Part shown: positions 19,986-28,997 of the stretch, in pieces
How the letters are laid out: each line of letters opens with the position of its first letter
How positions within the stretch are numbered: the first letter of the stretch is position 1
Source of the DNA: Chlorobiaceae bacterium
GTDB taxonomy: Bacteria; Bacteroidota; Chlorobiia; Chlorobiales; Chlorobiaceae
Length of the DNA stretch: 64,000 nucleotides
Direction of reading: 5' to 3'
Assembly (NCBI GenBank): GCA_012972825.1
Contig: JABDHL010000056.1
Coordinates: 35,145 to 99,144, forward strand
Notes under the pieces: generated by a model
Told to the model about the DNA's origin: nothing
Database searches by the model: none
What the model saw: the letters and a program-made list of their open reading frames with translations, nothing else
Made by a program: the position numbers and the translations under genes

Positions 19986-20388
19986 TGTGTAATCATTCCA
20001 AATCATTGAGAAAAAAAGCCTCGTTTGAGGCGGGAGTGGCAGCAATGCAGGAAAGAAAAAAATGAAGAAGAGTTCTCATCAACCGAAAACATCCGGGCAA
20101 CTTCAGACAATACCGAGCGCCATCGTTCCGTCACAAACGAAGGGAAATTCCTGAACTGTAAAATCAAAATATCCCTGCGTCCTTTCTTAGCATATTCACC
20201 ACGCATTAAAAACGTCAGAATAGTACGATTTTTTTTTGTTAAAGACGAATTTATTATGGCAAGCGGAAAAATACCCCAATGATACAGGTTATTCTATTTT
20301 TTTATCCAGAGATGTGTTGACGAGAGTCAGCGACTGACTTTTTTATTACCTTTATGCTATTTAATGATGTAATGAGCATGATAATATC
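19986..20388. other. Intergenic region between deaD and kdtA
   Basis: This approximately 400-bp divergent spacer has no convincing gene. It must hold promoters for both genes and probably a long deaD leader. The only clear structure is a hairpin with a T-run at 20325-20345. Open frames here have no recognisable domain. Confidence 0.5.
20325..20345 (+). terminator. Orphan terminator-like hairpin upstream of kdtA
   Basis: AGTCAG-CGA-CTGACT is followed by six T residues, reading on the plus strand. No plus-strand gene ends nearby: the closest is xer at 15859. It would therefore end a short non-coding transcript or attenuate kdtA. Confidence 0.4.
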
Positions 20389-21666
20389 GTGATACATAGT
20401 TTCTACCTCTTTTTCTATACCCTTTTTTTCCCGTTTATTCTGGGTACAGCAAGACTTTTCAGCCCACTTTCACCTAAACTTCTAACTTTTTTCAAGGTAC
20501 GCAAGGGCACGATAGATGAATTGGAAAAAAAAATCACTCATCTCTCCAATTCCGCTTTCAGGGTATGGATACATGCCTCATCTGTCGGTGAGTTCGAACA
20601 GGCACGTCCCATCATTGCTGCTCTAAAAGAGAAGCGACCTGATATCATCTTTTTTGTCTCTTTTCTTTCTGTTTCAGGATACGACGCAAGAAAAAACTTT
20701 CCTGATGCTGCTGCCGTATTTTACCTGCCAATTGACACGCAAGCCAATGCAAAAAAGCTGATCACTTTACTCAAACCTGATATCCTGCTTCTTATGCGCT
20801 ATGACTTTTGGCCAAACCATCTTCTGACAGCACAAAAATATGGAACAAAACTGATCCTCGCTGCTGCAGTACTGCAAGAGAACGCTCCATACTTCAAACC
20901 AGTATTGAAAGGTTTTTATAAAAGCATTTTTCATCTCTTCGATCAGATCTACACGGTATCATCAAAGGATTCCATCGCTTTCAGAAAGATATTCATGTGC
21001 CGGCAGACAGAAACTGCGGGCGACCCCCGGTTTGATCAGGTCTTAATGCGCAGTAAAAACCATGGGAGAATAGATCACCTCAAACCTTTTTTTGAACATA
21101 AGACAGTACTGGTTGCCGGAAGCATCTGGGAAAAGGATAGTACAATACTCCTTGATGCATGGCAGGAATTGAAAGTGATTCCATCTCTTATCCTTGTTCC
21201 TCATCAAGTGCACCCTGAACATATGGAATGCCTCTACCATGATCTTCAAAACCGCTCACTGAGGTTTGTGAAGGTTTCGGCTATTAACGGAGCATTCGAT
21301 CCTGAACGTGAAGTTCTCGTCATTGACCAGACCGGCTATCTTGTTGAGCTTTATTCAATAGCATCTATAGCGTATGTAGGCGGAGGATTCGGAGTCAATG
21401 TCCATAACACGCTTGAACCAGCGGTCTACGGTATTCCTGTGATGTTCGGCCCCCGTTATCACAACTCGCCTGAAGCAGAAGGTCTTGTTGCAGAGGGCGG
21501 GGCAACAGTCATTCATGATGAAGCAACACTGACAGCGGCATTGAACACCCTTATAAACAATACAACTGAAAGAAACAGGAGAGGAAAAATCGCTGAAACT
21601 TTCGTCAAAGAGAGAACCGGGGCCACAACAAAAATAGCAGAAAGTATTATGAGCCTGCTTTCATGA
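20389..21666 (+). CDS. waaA: 3-deoxy-D-manno-octulosonic-acid transferase (Kdo transferase)
   Basis: This 425-aa inner-membrane-anchored GT-B glycosyltransferase adds Kdo to lipid A precursor. The N-terminal hydrophobic anchor (residues 3-20) is followed by HASSVGEFEQARPII. The C-terminal donor site has ATEPxV-like wording in NVHNTLEPAVYGIPVMFGP. The start is GTG at 20389. It implies an LPS-bearing Gram-negative envelope. Whether it adds one or two Kdo residues cannot be told from sequence. Confidence 0.92.
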   Translation: MIHSFYLFFYTLFFPFILGTARLFSPLSPKLLTFFKVRKGTIDELEKKITHLSNSAFRVWIHASSVGEFEQARPIIAALKEKRPDIIFFVSFLSVSGYDARKNFPDAAAVFYLPIDTQANAKKLITLLKPDILLLMRYDFWPNHLLTAQKYGTKLILAAAVLQENAPYFKPVLKGFYKSIFHLFDQIYTVSSKDSIAFRKIFMCRQTETAGDPRFDQVLMRSKNHGRIDHLKPFFEHKTVLVAGSIWEKDSTILLDAWQELKVIPSLILVPHQVHPEHMECLYHDLQNRSLRFVKVSAINGAFDPEREVLVIDQTGYLVELYSIASIAYVGGGFGVNVHNTLEPAVYGIPVMFGPRYHNSPEAEGLVAEGGATVIHDEATLTAALNTLINNTTERNRRGKIAETFVKERTGATTKIAESIMSLLS

Positions 21667-21673
21667 GAACAGC

Positions 21674-22468
21674 TCAGGGAACTAGCGTATCCTTAACTGC
21701 CTTGATTGGCGCAATTTTGGGCACTTGAACAGGGCGTTTACGATACCTCTTTGACCAGCCCTGTATGGTATATGCTTTAAAAGTCTGCGTAGCGACTACA
21801 ACACCTGTGATTTTAACATGTTTACCAGGAACAAGACGAGTGCCGGGCCGCACTTCGGTACTGGTCATGTCAATCTGCCAGATATTTTTGTTAAAATCCC
21901 TTATAACAAGAAGTTGTTTATCCTTCTGATACTGAATAACCTTGCCTCCGAGCAGGCCTTTTTCTGCATGCGTCCAGCGGTGTTCATTGGCGTATACCAG
22001 CTTGTTATACACATGAACATTTTCAATAAGAAAACGATGGATATACTTGCCGACGTCAATCGTGTTGAATCCGACACTGAGTAAAAGGCTTGCCAGAAGA
22101 GCACCCGCGATAACCTTTGTTGTAGCATACCGATAGCCTGTTTTAGTGTGCCGAAATCCGAAATAGGCAACCAGGGTAAACAGCGCAAGCGTTGCCAGCC
22201 ATATATAGGGGATGCTTGCTACAATTTCGGCGATCAAGGGTCGCTCAGCTAAAAACAGATGGATGTATTCATGATCTTCAATGAAATCGTTATCAATGAA
22301 AACATAAATAGCAGTTGCCATCGCAATACTGCCGGTTATGACAGAGATTGCCGCAAGCAGCCAAAAACCAAATTGCTGGAGAACAAAGTGCCACCGCGGT
22401 ATCGGTACTACCTTTCTTTTTTCGATTTCCTCCAGAATGGATTTTGATCTGTCCTTTAGCATAATCAT
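21674..22468 (-). CDS. Membrane protein partnered with ECF sigma factor (possible anti-sigma)
   Basis: The 264-aa protein has a short cytoplasmic N-terminus with KSILEEIEKRKVVPIPRW, then about three transmembrane segments (residues about 33-53, 88-106 and 118-136). A C-terminal soluble domain of about 120 residues has an OB-like strand pattern. It starts 5 nt after the ECF sigma gene, the classical sigma/anti-sigma arrangement. I do not recognise a named anti-sigma domain, so that role is inferred from position and topology alone. Confidence 0.6.
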   Translation of the reverse strand: MIMLKDRSKSILEEIEKRKVVPIPRWHFVLQQFGFWLLAAISVITGSIAMATAIYVFIDNDFIEDHEYIHLFLAERPLIAEIVASIPYIWLATLALFTLVAYFGFRHTKTGYRYATTKVIAGALLASLLLSVGFNTIDVGKYIHRFLIENVHVYNKLVYANEHRWTHAEKGLLGGKVIQYQKDKQLLVIRDFNKNIWQIDMTSTEVRPGTRLVPGKHVKITGVVVATQTFKAYTIQGWSKRYRKRPVQVPKIAPIKAVKDTLVP

Positions 22469-22473
22469 GATAT

Positions 22474-23055
22474 CTAACTCTCTTCTAAATAACTTTTTAT
22501 CTTTTTCTTTGCACGATTAATCATTGTAGCAACTGTTCCCTCAGGTATCTGTAAAATATCTGAGATTTCTTCATAGCGTTTTTCTTCAAAAAATTTCAAG
22601 ACAATTATTTCACGACTCCTGGTATCAAGCCGCTCAACAGCCACCTCTATTTCCGCTGCTGAATGCTTCTGACCATCCTGATCTGACAGTTCTAGATCAT
22701 CAATCACTTTATCAAAAAGAAACAAGTCCCCCTCTCTCTCTAATACACACGGGCTGTTCTTTTCCTTTCGAAAAGAGCTGATTATTTCATTATGAGCGAT
22801 TCTGTAAATCCACGAAGAAAACTGAAGCGAATGATCGTAATCGTTGAGATGAATGTAGGTTTTGATGAATATCTCCTGCAGCAAGTCCTGTGCTGTACTG
22901 GAATCCCTGCAACCCAGGCGGGTTATATATCGTAAAAGAGGAGCTTCATAGCGACGAACGATTTTCGCAAACGCCTGTTTATTGGCAAGCGTTTGAGTAA
23001 CCAGATCCTGATCAGAGGAGTGCTGCTGCTCATTATGTCTTGAAGTTTCAGCCAT
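22474..23055 (-). CDS. ECF (group 4) RNA polymerase sigma factor
   Basis: The 193-aa protein has sigma region 2 (residues about 35-100, with DLLQEIFIKTY and SWIYRIAHNE). Region 4 (about 140-190) has the helix-turn-helix RYEEISDILQIPEGTV. Region 3 is absent, as in extracytoplasmic-function sigmas. It should direct transcription of an envelope- or stress-responsive regulon and is cotranscribed with a membrane protein just downstream. The target promoter is unknown. Confidence 0.93.
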   Translation of the reverse strand: MAETSRHNEQQHSSDQDLVTQTLANKQAFAKIVRRYEAPLLRYITRLGCRDSSTAQDLLQEIFIKTYIHLNDYDHSLQFSSWIYRIAHNEIISSFRKEKNSPCVLEREGDLFLFDKVIDDLELSDQDGQKHSAAEIEVAVERLDTRSREIIVLKFFEEKRYEEISDILQIPEGTVATMINRAKKKIKSYLEES

Positions 23056-23167
23056 ATACCTTGAAAGATCCTGGATGTCAGTGTTTCAATCTTTATAAAG
23101 CAGCAATAGAGCCTGCCTGACTAACTGATTTCGAGAAAGGAGATGGCAATGCTTTATATTGAGGCAT

Positions 23168-24418
23168 TTAATCCAGCCGCGGCTTAACCCCTTTAATATC
23201 ATGGAATGAAACAACACCAAGCATGTAATCATTCTCATCTGTTATCGGTATAGCACGGAAAGAGTAACGAGCAAACATATCAAACGCATCCTGAAGGGTC
23301 TCATCTGGACTGAGTGTAATAAGATTATCTGTCATAATCCCGCCAAGCGTCTGCTCCGGTTCAGAGGCAATCAGCTCCCTTAAATCAACAACCCCCTGAA
23401 GGATATTCTCTTGATTGACAACATAGACATACATGATAACATCCATATCACCGGCAACTTCCCGGTAATTATTGATGACATCCCTGACGACCGTGTCATG
23501 TGGACGTTTGATAACCTGCTGTGTAGAGTAGAGCATGATGTTTTCATCGTGTTTATCGATCATCTGCTGCACCCTCTGTTTGTTTTCACTGTCTACAAAC
23601 TCGATAATCTCATCAGCCTCAGAAGCAGGCAATGCTGAAAGAATATCAGCAACCTGCGCAGGACTCATTTCATTGATTAATTCGGCAGCCCGCTCTTTTT
23701 CCATTGACCGGATAAGCTCTCGCTGCACTCTCGGCTCAACCTCCTCAAGAGTATCAGATGCCAGTTCCGGCTCGATTTGATTGAATACGGCCATACGCTG
23801 GCTGCCGTCCAGCTCCTCGAGAATATCAGCAAGATCGACGGGATGGATGTCGTTGATGTTTTCCTTGAGAACATTGAGCTTGACATTGCCTTCAAAGCTG
23901 CCGATAGAGTCCGGCAAAGGCTGCACATAAAGCCATGAAATGCTCCCACCCTCATTATACCGTGCCAGATAGTTTGCAAGATTCTTAAAGCCCATTCGGC
24001 GGAGTATTCGAAAGCGGTTGAAATCTACATCAGTGACAAAAAGCCGGTCATTCTGAAACAGAAGCTTGACATCATAGACCACTTCAACCTCATGGCCATC
24101 CATATCAAGTATCTTCTTGTCAAGGATATAGTCTTTCAGAAAAATATGGTTGTCGAGAGGATTCAGTTCATACCCATCAGCGTTGGTTATTTCCGAAACA
24201 ATCTCCGTGTTGGATATCAAGGTAATTTTATCCCATGGCAACAGCAGAAGCGGGTCTCCATAAGGCTGGTGAACCAGCAGGTGGGTAACTTCCGGAACTT
24301 TTCCGACGTTCTCCTGTATAACAAAATCTTTAAGCTTGCCGATCGAACGTGTTTTCAGATAGACTCGGCGTCCGACAATCTCTGTGAGATAAAATTCACG
24401 ATCAAGTATAGTAACCAT
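23168..24418 (-). CDS. Soluble PRC-barrel / MgtE-N / CBS-pair protein
   Basis: The 416-aa protein lacks transmembrane segments. In order it shows a PRC-barrel-like N-terminal region (two beta-rich units, about 1-160) and a MgtE N-terminal helical superhelix (about 180-290, including INDIHPVDLADILEEL and LINEMSPAQVADILSALP). A CBS pair (about 295-410) ends VVSFHDIKGV. It is thus the regulatory half of a MgtE Mg2+ channel without the pore. It is the third gene of an operon with an Nramp-like transporter and a 55-aa membrane protein, so it probably senses Mg2+ or nucleotides and gates that transporter. Confidence 0.85.
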   Translation of the reverse strand: MVTILDREFYLTEIVGRRVYLKTRSIGKLKDFVIQENVGKVPEVTHLLVHQPYGDPLLLLPWDKITLISNTEIVSEITNADGYELNPLDNHIFLKDYILDKKILDMDGHEVEVVYDVKLLFQNDRLFVTDVDFNRFRILRRMGFKNLANYLARYNEGGSISWLYVQPLPDSIGSFEGNVKLNVLKENINDIHPVDLADILEELDGSQRMAVFNQIEPELASDTLEEVEPRVQRELIRSMEKERAAELINEMSPAQVADILSALPASEADEIIEFVDSENKQRVQQMIDKHDENIMLYSTQQVIKRPHDTVVRDVINNYREVAGDMDVIMYVYVVNQENILQGVVDLRELIASEPEQTLGGIMTDNLITLSPDETLQDAFDMFARYSFRAIPITDENDYMLGVVSFHDIKGVKPRLD

Positions 24419-24434
24419 TGGCGTGTTTGGGGTT

Positions 24435-24602
24435 TTATAAAACCGTGATGAATTTGTAGATCATCAAAAGCACAAGCACAAAGAGGTATATCCTGAGAAC
24501 CGCCAGAGAAAATTTAACGCTTTTCGACATTTCAATCTTTGGCTTGGCATAGCGCTGGTTGATCTCACGAATCTTGCTTCTGAACTGTTTGAGCATCCTC
24601 AT
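24435..24602 (-). CDS. 55-aa single-pass membrane protein in the Nramp/MgtE-N operon
   Basis: Translation from ATG 24602 gives a 55-aa protein with a basic N-terminal half (MRMLKQFRSKIREINQRYAK). One transmembrane helix (residues about 39-54) lies near the C-terminus. It sits 18 nt after the Nramp-like gene and 16 nt before the PRC/MgtE-N/CBS gene, all on the same strand. The tight packing and protein-like composition argue that it is real. A role as an accessory subunit is a guess. No family was recognised. Confidence 0.65.
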   Translation of the reverse strand: MRMLKQFRSKIREINQRYAKPKIEMSKSVKFSLAVLRIYLFVLVLLMIYKFITVL

Positions 24603-24620
24603 TTCACCTGTCCCGCTGGA

Positions 24621-25889
24621 TTACTGGAAAAGATTAGGAAAAAGTGCACTGACACCGTACAACGTCGAGAGTACAATAATTAAAACAACAATGATAACAC
24701 TGACAGTATTCTGTAAAGGGGTATTGGCATACTCACCCATTGTCTTTTTATCGTTAAGCAGTAATATTAAAAAGACCAGTGCTGCGGGCAACAGAGTTAC
24801 AGCAACAACCTGCACAAAAAGCGTGATAAGTACCAGCGGAGCTCCAGGTATAAGAGGAACAACACCTGCAGTCGCAAGCGTAAGAAAAAAAGAAATATAG
24901 AACCAGGGAGCTTCCTTAACCTTCGTGTTAAGCGAGTGGGCCCATCCGAAAATCTCTCCAAACGCCCACGAACTTGCCAGTGAGATGCAGATTGCCCCGA
25001 GCAGACCGGCGTCAAACAACCCGATAGCCATGAAAGCACCGATATAGTGATTGGTTTTCATCAGCATTCGGGCGGCTGTTGCAGCATCATCGATTGGCAC
25101 ACCATTAAGGAGTGTTCCGGTTACAATGACAATAAAAATCGCAACGACAACAGTGATGATGGAGCCGATGAAGGTATCAAGTTTGCCCATGTTGATATCC
25201 TTTTCCTGTAATCCTTTATCAACTACTGAGCTCTGCTGAAAAAACAGCATCCATGGAGCAATAGTCGTCCCGATATTAGCCATGAGCAAAAAAAACAGCT
25301 CATTATTGAATCCCCCAGGCAGATTAGGAATCAATCCCTGACCTAAAATGCTTGATATTGAAGGGTTGACCATAAAGGCCGCTGGAATATAAATCAGGTT
25401 CAGCAGGCAAAATCCCAAGGCAATCTTTTCCCAGGTCCAATATCGGCCATTGAGAACAATAATGCTCATAAGGAGTACCACTAAAATCACGGTCAACCAG
25501 GCAGGAACGCCGAAAATACTTAACGCTGCCGTCATGCCGACAAACTCAGTGACCAGTGTCAGCCAGTCCACAAACATGAGGTCAATGAGCGAGAACCAGC
25601 CCCAGAATGCGCCAAAACTCTCAAAAATGGCCTCAGCATGACCTCGTTTGGTAACCGCACCAAGCCGAACGGTCATCTCCTGGACGTAGTAAGCTACAGG
25701 AATGAGAAGAAGAAGAAACCATATCAGGTGATAACCGTATTTGGCTCCTGTAGCTGCATAGGTAGTTATGCCACCCGCGTCATTATCTGCAATCATCACC
25801 ACAAGGCCCGGCCCTGCAATAACAAGATAAATGCGAATTGCTTTCCAGACTTTTTTAAACCGGTAGTAGAGAACGGAAAAGAAATCCAT
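24621..25889 (-). CDS. Nramp-family metal transporter with non-canonical metal-site motifs
   Basis: The 422-aa protein has about 11 transmembrane helices and Nramp-fold wording. The TM1 motif reads DNDAGGITTYAATG instead of DPGN. The TM6 site reads ANIGTTIAPWMLFFQQ instead of the MPH-containing segment of MntH. The metal-coordinating Met is thus not in its usual place. Such departures are described for Nramp-related Mg2+ transporters (NRMT), and the MgtE-N/CBS partner downstream supports Mg2+ over Mn2+/Fe2+. Substrate assignment is inference. Confidence 0.85.
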   Translation of the reverse strand: MDFFSVLYYRFKKVWKAIRIYLVIAGPGLVVMIADNDAGGITTYAATGAKYGYHLIWFLLLLIPVAYYVQEMTVRLGAVTKRGHAEAIFESFGAFWGWFSLIDLMFVDWLTLVTEFVGMTAALSIFGVPAWLTVILVVLLMSIIVLNGRYWTWEKIALGFCLLNLIYIPAAFMVNPSISSILGQGLIPNLPGGFNNELFFLLMANIGTTIAPWMLFFQQSSVVDKGLQEKDINMGKLDTFIGSIITVVVAIFIVIVTGTLLNGVPIDDAATAARMLMKTNHYIGAFMAIGLFDAGLLGAICISLASSWAFGEIFGWAHSLNTKVKEAPWFYISFFLTLATAGVVPLIPGAPLVLITLFVQVVAVTLLPAALVFLILLLNDKKTMGEYANTPLQNTVSVIIVVLIIVLSTLYGVSALFPNLFQ

Positions 25890-26207
25890 ATCCGTTGAAT
25901 TGGACGTTGACGAAACCCGGCATTGCTCTTAAGAAGGAAAGGAAAGGCATCGAACTCAAAGGTGTTCACACTCACCATTCGATCTGGCGCAAATTTACAA
26001 CTCTTGGCTAACTTTACAAAGTCGTTTTAACATTCTCTGAAACAGAGGAAAGCAAGAACTATACCATATATGAGGTATTTTTTAATAATCACTTGCAAGC
26101 TCCTCATATATTGTTCTTTATTAGCAATCCGGATGACGCAACTCACTGCGCAAAACGATACCCCGTAACACGAATAAAACACTTGACCCAAAAGGAAAAA
26201 ATTATTC
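25890..26207. other. Divergent intergenic region between Nramp-like and MFS genes
   Basis: This stretch of about 318 bp has no gene I can support. It was searched by eye for yybP-ykoY (Mn) and M-box (Mg) riboswitch cores on the Nramp strand and neither was recognised. It is AT-rich and presumably carries both promoters. Confidence 0.5.
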
Positions 26208-27425
26208 ATGCCATTGCCGATTACTTCGAATCCCGCTTTTCTAAAACTCTTGTCTTTTAGAATATTCATTGTTCTTGCCTACCAGATCATGGCAATCGTT
26301 GTGGGCTGGCACATTTATGAACTGACACATGACACGCTTGCTCTTGGTTTGATTGGACTCGCCGAGGTCATACCATACTTTTCCTGCGCACTGTTCGCTG
26401 GCTATGCGATAGACCACTATTCACGTCGGTTGTTCGGTGTAGTCGCCTGCCTGATGTTAGTTGTCAATGCAATGACACTCACCGCGGTATCTGCAGGTTG
26501 GATCAGTGGTCATCCTTCGTTGTGGATTTACGGTTCTATTGCCATAGGCGGGGTGGCTCGCGCATTTATCGGTCCATCTTATAGTGCCATGTTCGCCCTG
26601 ATTCTGCCTCGTCATCAATATGCCAGAGCCTCAGGAATCGGCAGTTCCGTATTCCAGCTTGGATTGATTGTCGGACCTGCTTTAGGTGGTATTCTTGTCG
26701 GATGGGCAGGGAAAACAGCTGCCTATAGCGTTTCTACAGGACTATGTGTGATTGCGGCAGTGATGATGCTGTCAGTCCGTATTGAAGAGCCTCCCTCGGC
26801 GGAAAGCACACCAATCCTCACCAGTATTGCAGGAGGGCTCCGTTTCGTGTTCAATAACCAGATTATTCTGGGTGCACAGTCACTTGATATGTTCGCCGTG
26901 CTCTTCGGCGGTGCGGTTTCCATGCTGCCTGCATTCATTCATGATGTCTTTCATTACGGCCCGGAAGGACTTGGCATGCTTCGTGCTGCTCCGGCAATAG
27001 GTGGTTTGATGACTGGACTATTTCTTGCACGCCATCCTATCAATCTCCATGCCGGACGATGGCTGCTGGCCGCTGTGGCAGGGTTTGGCATGTGCATCAT
27101 CTCCTTTGCCATATCGGCAAACTTCTGGGTTGCCGGCCTGCTCCTGATGCTCTCCGGTGTTTGCGACGGTGTATCGGTGGTTATGCGTACAACCATCATG
27201 CAATTGGTGACACCCGATGCAATGCGCGGCCGGGTTTCCGCTATAAACGGTATCTTTATTGGATCATCCAACGAACTGGGTGCTTTTGAATCAGGTTTTG
27301 CAGCACGCTTGATGGGACTTGTTCCGTCAGTAATATTCGGCGGTATAATGACCCTGACCGTAGTCGCGGCAACAGCAAAACTGGCACCGAAACTACGCCG
27401 ACTGGAGCTTCATCAACTGTATTGA
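26208..27425 (+). CDS. MFS transporter, EntS/MFS_3-like exporter
   Basis: The 405-aa protein has about 12 hydrophobic segments. MFS loop motifs include AGYAIDHYSRR after TM2, GGVARAFIGPSYSAMF, and MRGRVSAINGIFIGSSNELGAFESG near TM10-11. That last segment is typical of the MFS_3 group containing the enterobactin exporter EntS. No siderophore biosynthesis genes are nearby, so the cargo is unknown. The start ATG 26208 follows the purine-rich AAAAGGAAAAA. Confidence 0.87.
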   Translation: MPLPITSNPAFLKLLSFRIFIVLAYQIMAIVVGWHIYELTHDTLALGLIGLAEVIPYFSCALFAGYAIDHYSRRLFGVVACLMLVVNAMTLTAVSAGWISGHPSLWIYGSIAIGGVARAFIGPSYSAMFALILPRHQYARASGIGSSVFQLGLIVGPALGGILVGWAGKTAAYSVSTGLCVIAAVMMLSVRIEEPPSAESTPILTSIAGGLRFVFNNQIILGAQSLDMFAVLFGGAVSMLPAFIHDVFHYGPEGLGMLRAAPAIGGLMTGLFLARHPINLHAGRWLLAAVAGFGMCIISFAISANFWVAGLLLMLSGVCDGVSVVMRTTIMQLVTPDAMRGRVSAINGIFIGSSNELGAFESGFAARLMGLVPSVIFGGIMTLTVVAATAKLAPKLRRLELHQLY

Positions 27426-27487
27426 TCCTGACCAGGAGTTACTCCTGAAGCTCTTTTCATGCCAACATTTCCATGCAGAAGCTGCTG

Positions 27488-28318
27488 TTATTTTGACGGA
27501 TTTGGATTGTTGTCCTTATCATCTTTCTTCTGCTTGCCTGAACTATTCTTGCCATCATCCTTCCTGGTTTGATCTGGAGATTTCTTAATATTGGCATCCT
27601 TTTTGGGCTGGTCAAGCACCTTCATGACGTTATTACTCTTGGGTTGATCCGAGGTTTTCTTGTTGTCGTTACCACGATTATTCCCTTCGAAAGAGCGAAT
27701 GCCGTCATTTCGCTGATCACGGTTACCGCCCCGGTTATCATCACGGCGTTGATCCGTGGCTTTCCTGTTGTCGTCACCACGATTATTCCCTTCGAAAAGG
27801 CGATTGCCATCATTTCGCTGATCACGGTTATTGCCCCGGTTATCATCACGGCGTTGATCAGGATTAACCCTGGGGCCTTTATCGTTGAGCCTTTCTCTAT
27901 CCCTTTCACGCCGGCCCTTCTCCTCCCAGTAGCTGCGGTCATGCTTGCGGTACTCAACATCACGATACCTTCTTATGTCCTCCCACCGATGTCTTCTTAT
28001 TTTATATGGGAGATCATACTCATGGACAACAATCCACGGACCACGATAATCTGAAGAACGAAACCAGCCGCCATCTCGATAGAGATAATAGAGATCATCA
28101 AAGTATATAATATCATAAGGGCTGTCAATGGATACTGAAAAACCCTGATCATCCAGGTAGACAAAATCCGGCCGCGTATCGATGACAAATGTCGGCCTCT
28201 CTCCTGCATCAATACGAATGTCGCCAAGGCGTATACGCAGATCAGCCTGAGCATCAACAGAGGAAACGCCGAAGAACATTCCTGCAATTCCTGCAACTAC
28301 CAAAATATTTTTCTTCAT
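27488..28318 (-). CDS. Exported Arg/Asp/Asn-rich repeat protein of unknown function
   Basis: The 276-aa protein has a clear signal peptide (MKKNILVVAGIAGMFFGVSSVDAQ, cut near residue 24, quoted in part). A folded domain of about 100 residues is rich in Tyr/Asp (PYDIIYFDDLYYLYRDGGWF). The low-complexity hydrophilic C-terminal half is built of Asp, Arg, Asn and Lys. Two 35-residue units beginning DQRRDDNRG are encoded by a 105-bp DNA tandem repeat. The N-terminal part resembles small periplasmic proteins with YXXGGYWYR-like turns. No function is proposed. Confidence 0.75.
   Translation of the reverse strand: MKKNILVVAGIAGMFFGVSSVDAQADLRIRLGDIRIDAGERPTFVIDTRPDFVYLDDQGFSVSIDSPYDIIYFDDLYYLYRDGGWFRSSDYRGPWIVVHEYDLPYKIRRHRWEDIRRYRDVEYRKHDRSYWEEKGRRERDRERLNDKGPRVNPDQRRDDNRGNNRDQRNDGNRLFEGNNRGDDNRKATDQRRDDNRGGNRDQRNDGIRSFEGNNRGNDNKKTSDQPKSNNVMKVLDQPKKDANIKKSPDQTRKDDGKNSSGKQKKDDKDNNPNPSK
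27643..27852. repeat. Two tandem 105-bp units inside the exported protein gene
   Basis: GTTGATCC(G/A) recurs at 27643, 27748 and 27853, a period of exactly 105 bp. The two full units differ at only a few positions. Because 105 is 35 codons the frame is kept, so copy number can change without breaking the protein. Confidence 0.9.
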
Positions 28319-28522
28319 AGTTTTAGTTCCGTTAAAATATTATCCGAATTATAATGCAAGTATAAGGAAAATCTGTCAAGCTATGAAACATAACCGATGA
28401 TGGTATATATCCGCCGGGAATTTTTTCTTATAAAAAAAGGTTATTTATTATTTTATATACATGGGATTTATATACAGGGATCGTGTTAAACTCTTAACCC
28501 TCTAATAAAAGGAGATGCAGCC

Positions 28523-28942
28523 ATGGGACTGACACTTTACGGAAAAGACCCCTTGAAGTTGTTTGAAGATGTCTTTAATGACAAAGTATCACCATTTTTT
28601 TCTTCAATGGTGGCTCCGTCCTTCAAGGTTGATATCAGTGAGGATGATACTGCTGTTTTCATTGAAGCCGACATGCCTGGAGTACAAAAAGAGGATATCA
28701 AGGTGTCGATGGAAGACGATGTGCTGACGATCAGCGCAGAAAGAACACAGAAGGAGGAAGAGAAGAAAAAAGGTTATCATCGTGTTGAGCGTTCCTGGGG
28801 CAGCCTTAGCAGGAGTTTTACCGTGGGTGAAAATGTTGATACTGAAAAAATTGAGGCCGCCTATGATAATGGTGTGCTGAAGATCAAGGTGCCTAAAATC
28901 GAGCCTAAACCAAAAACGGGCAAGGAAATTCCTGTTTCATAA
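28523..28942 (+). CDS. Small heat-shock protein Hsp20 (alpha-crystallin family)
   Basis: This 139-aa ATP-independent chaperone holds unfolding proteins. It has a short N-terminal region, then the alpha-crystallin domain (about 35-130) with EADMPGVQKEDIKVS and the conserved AYDNGVLKIKVPK. A short C-terminal tail follows. A good Shine-Dalgarno AAGGAG lies at 28510-28515 before ATG 28523. The upstream stretch is very AT-rich. I saw no CIRCE element. Confidence 0.95.
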   Translation: MGLTLYGKDPLKLFEDVFNDKVSPFFSSMVAPSFKVDISEDDTAVFIEADMPGVQKEDIKVSMEDDVLTISAERTQKEEEKKKGYHRVERSWGSLSRSFTVGENVDTEKIEAAYDNGVLKIKVPKIEPKPKTGKEIPVS

Positions 28943-28960
28943 AGCGCCGGATAACATCAA

Positions 28961-28997
28961 AAAGCAAAGCCCTCGAGATAAACGAGGGCTTTGCTTT
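28961..28997. terminator. Bidirectional intrinsic terminator between hsp20 and the radical SAM gene
   Basis: A perfect 15-bp inverted repeat has AAAGCAAAGCCCTCG (28961-28975) and its complement (28983-28997). The A/T ends give U-runs in both directions. It ends both convergent genes and overlaps the stop region of the minus-strand gene. Confidence 0.85.

Noticed and set aside
25890..26207. Possible Mn or Mg riboswitch before the Nramp-like gene
   Set aside because: Neither yybP-ykoY nor M-box conserved cores could be found by eye.
27569..28054. Hydrophobic plus-strand frame opposite the exported repeat protein
   Set aside because: Its apparent membrane-like repeats are the reverse complement of the Asp/Arg/Asn repeat; the minus frame has a signal peptide and a proper start.
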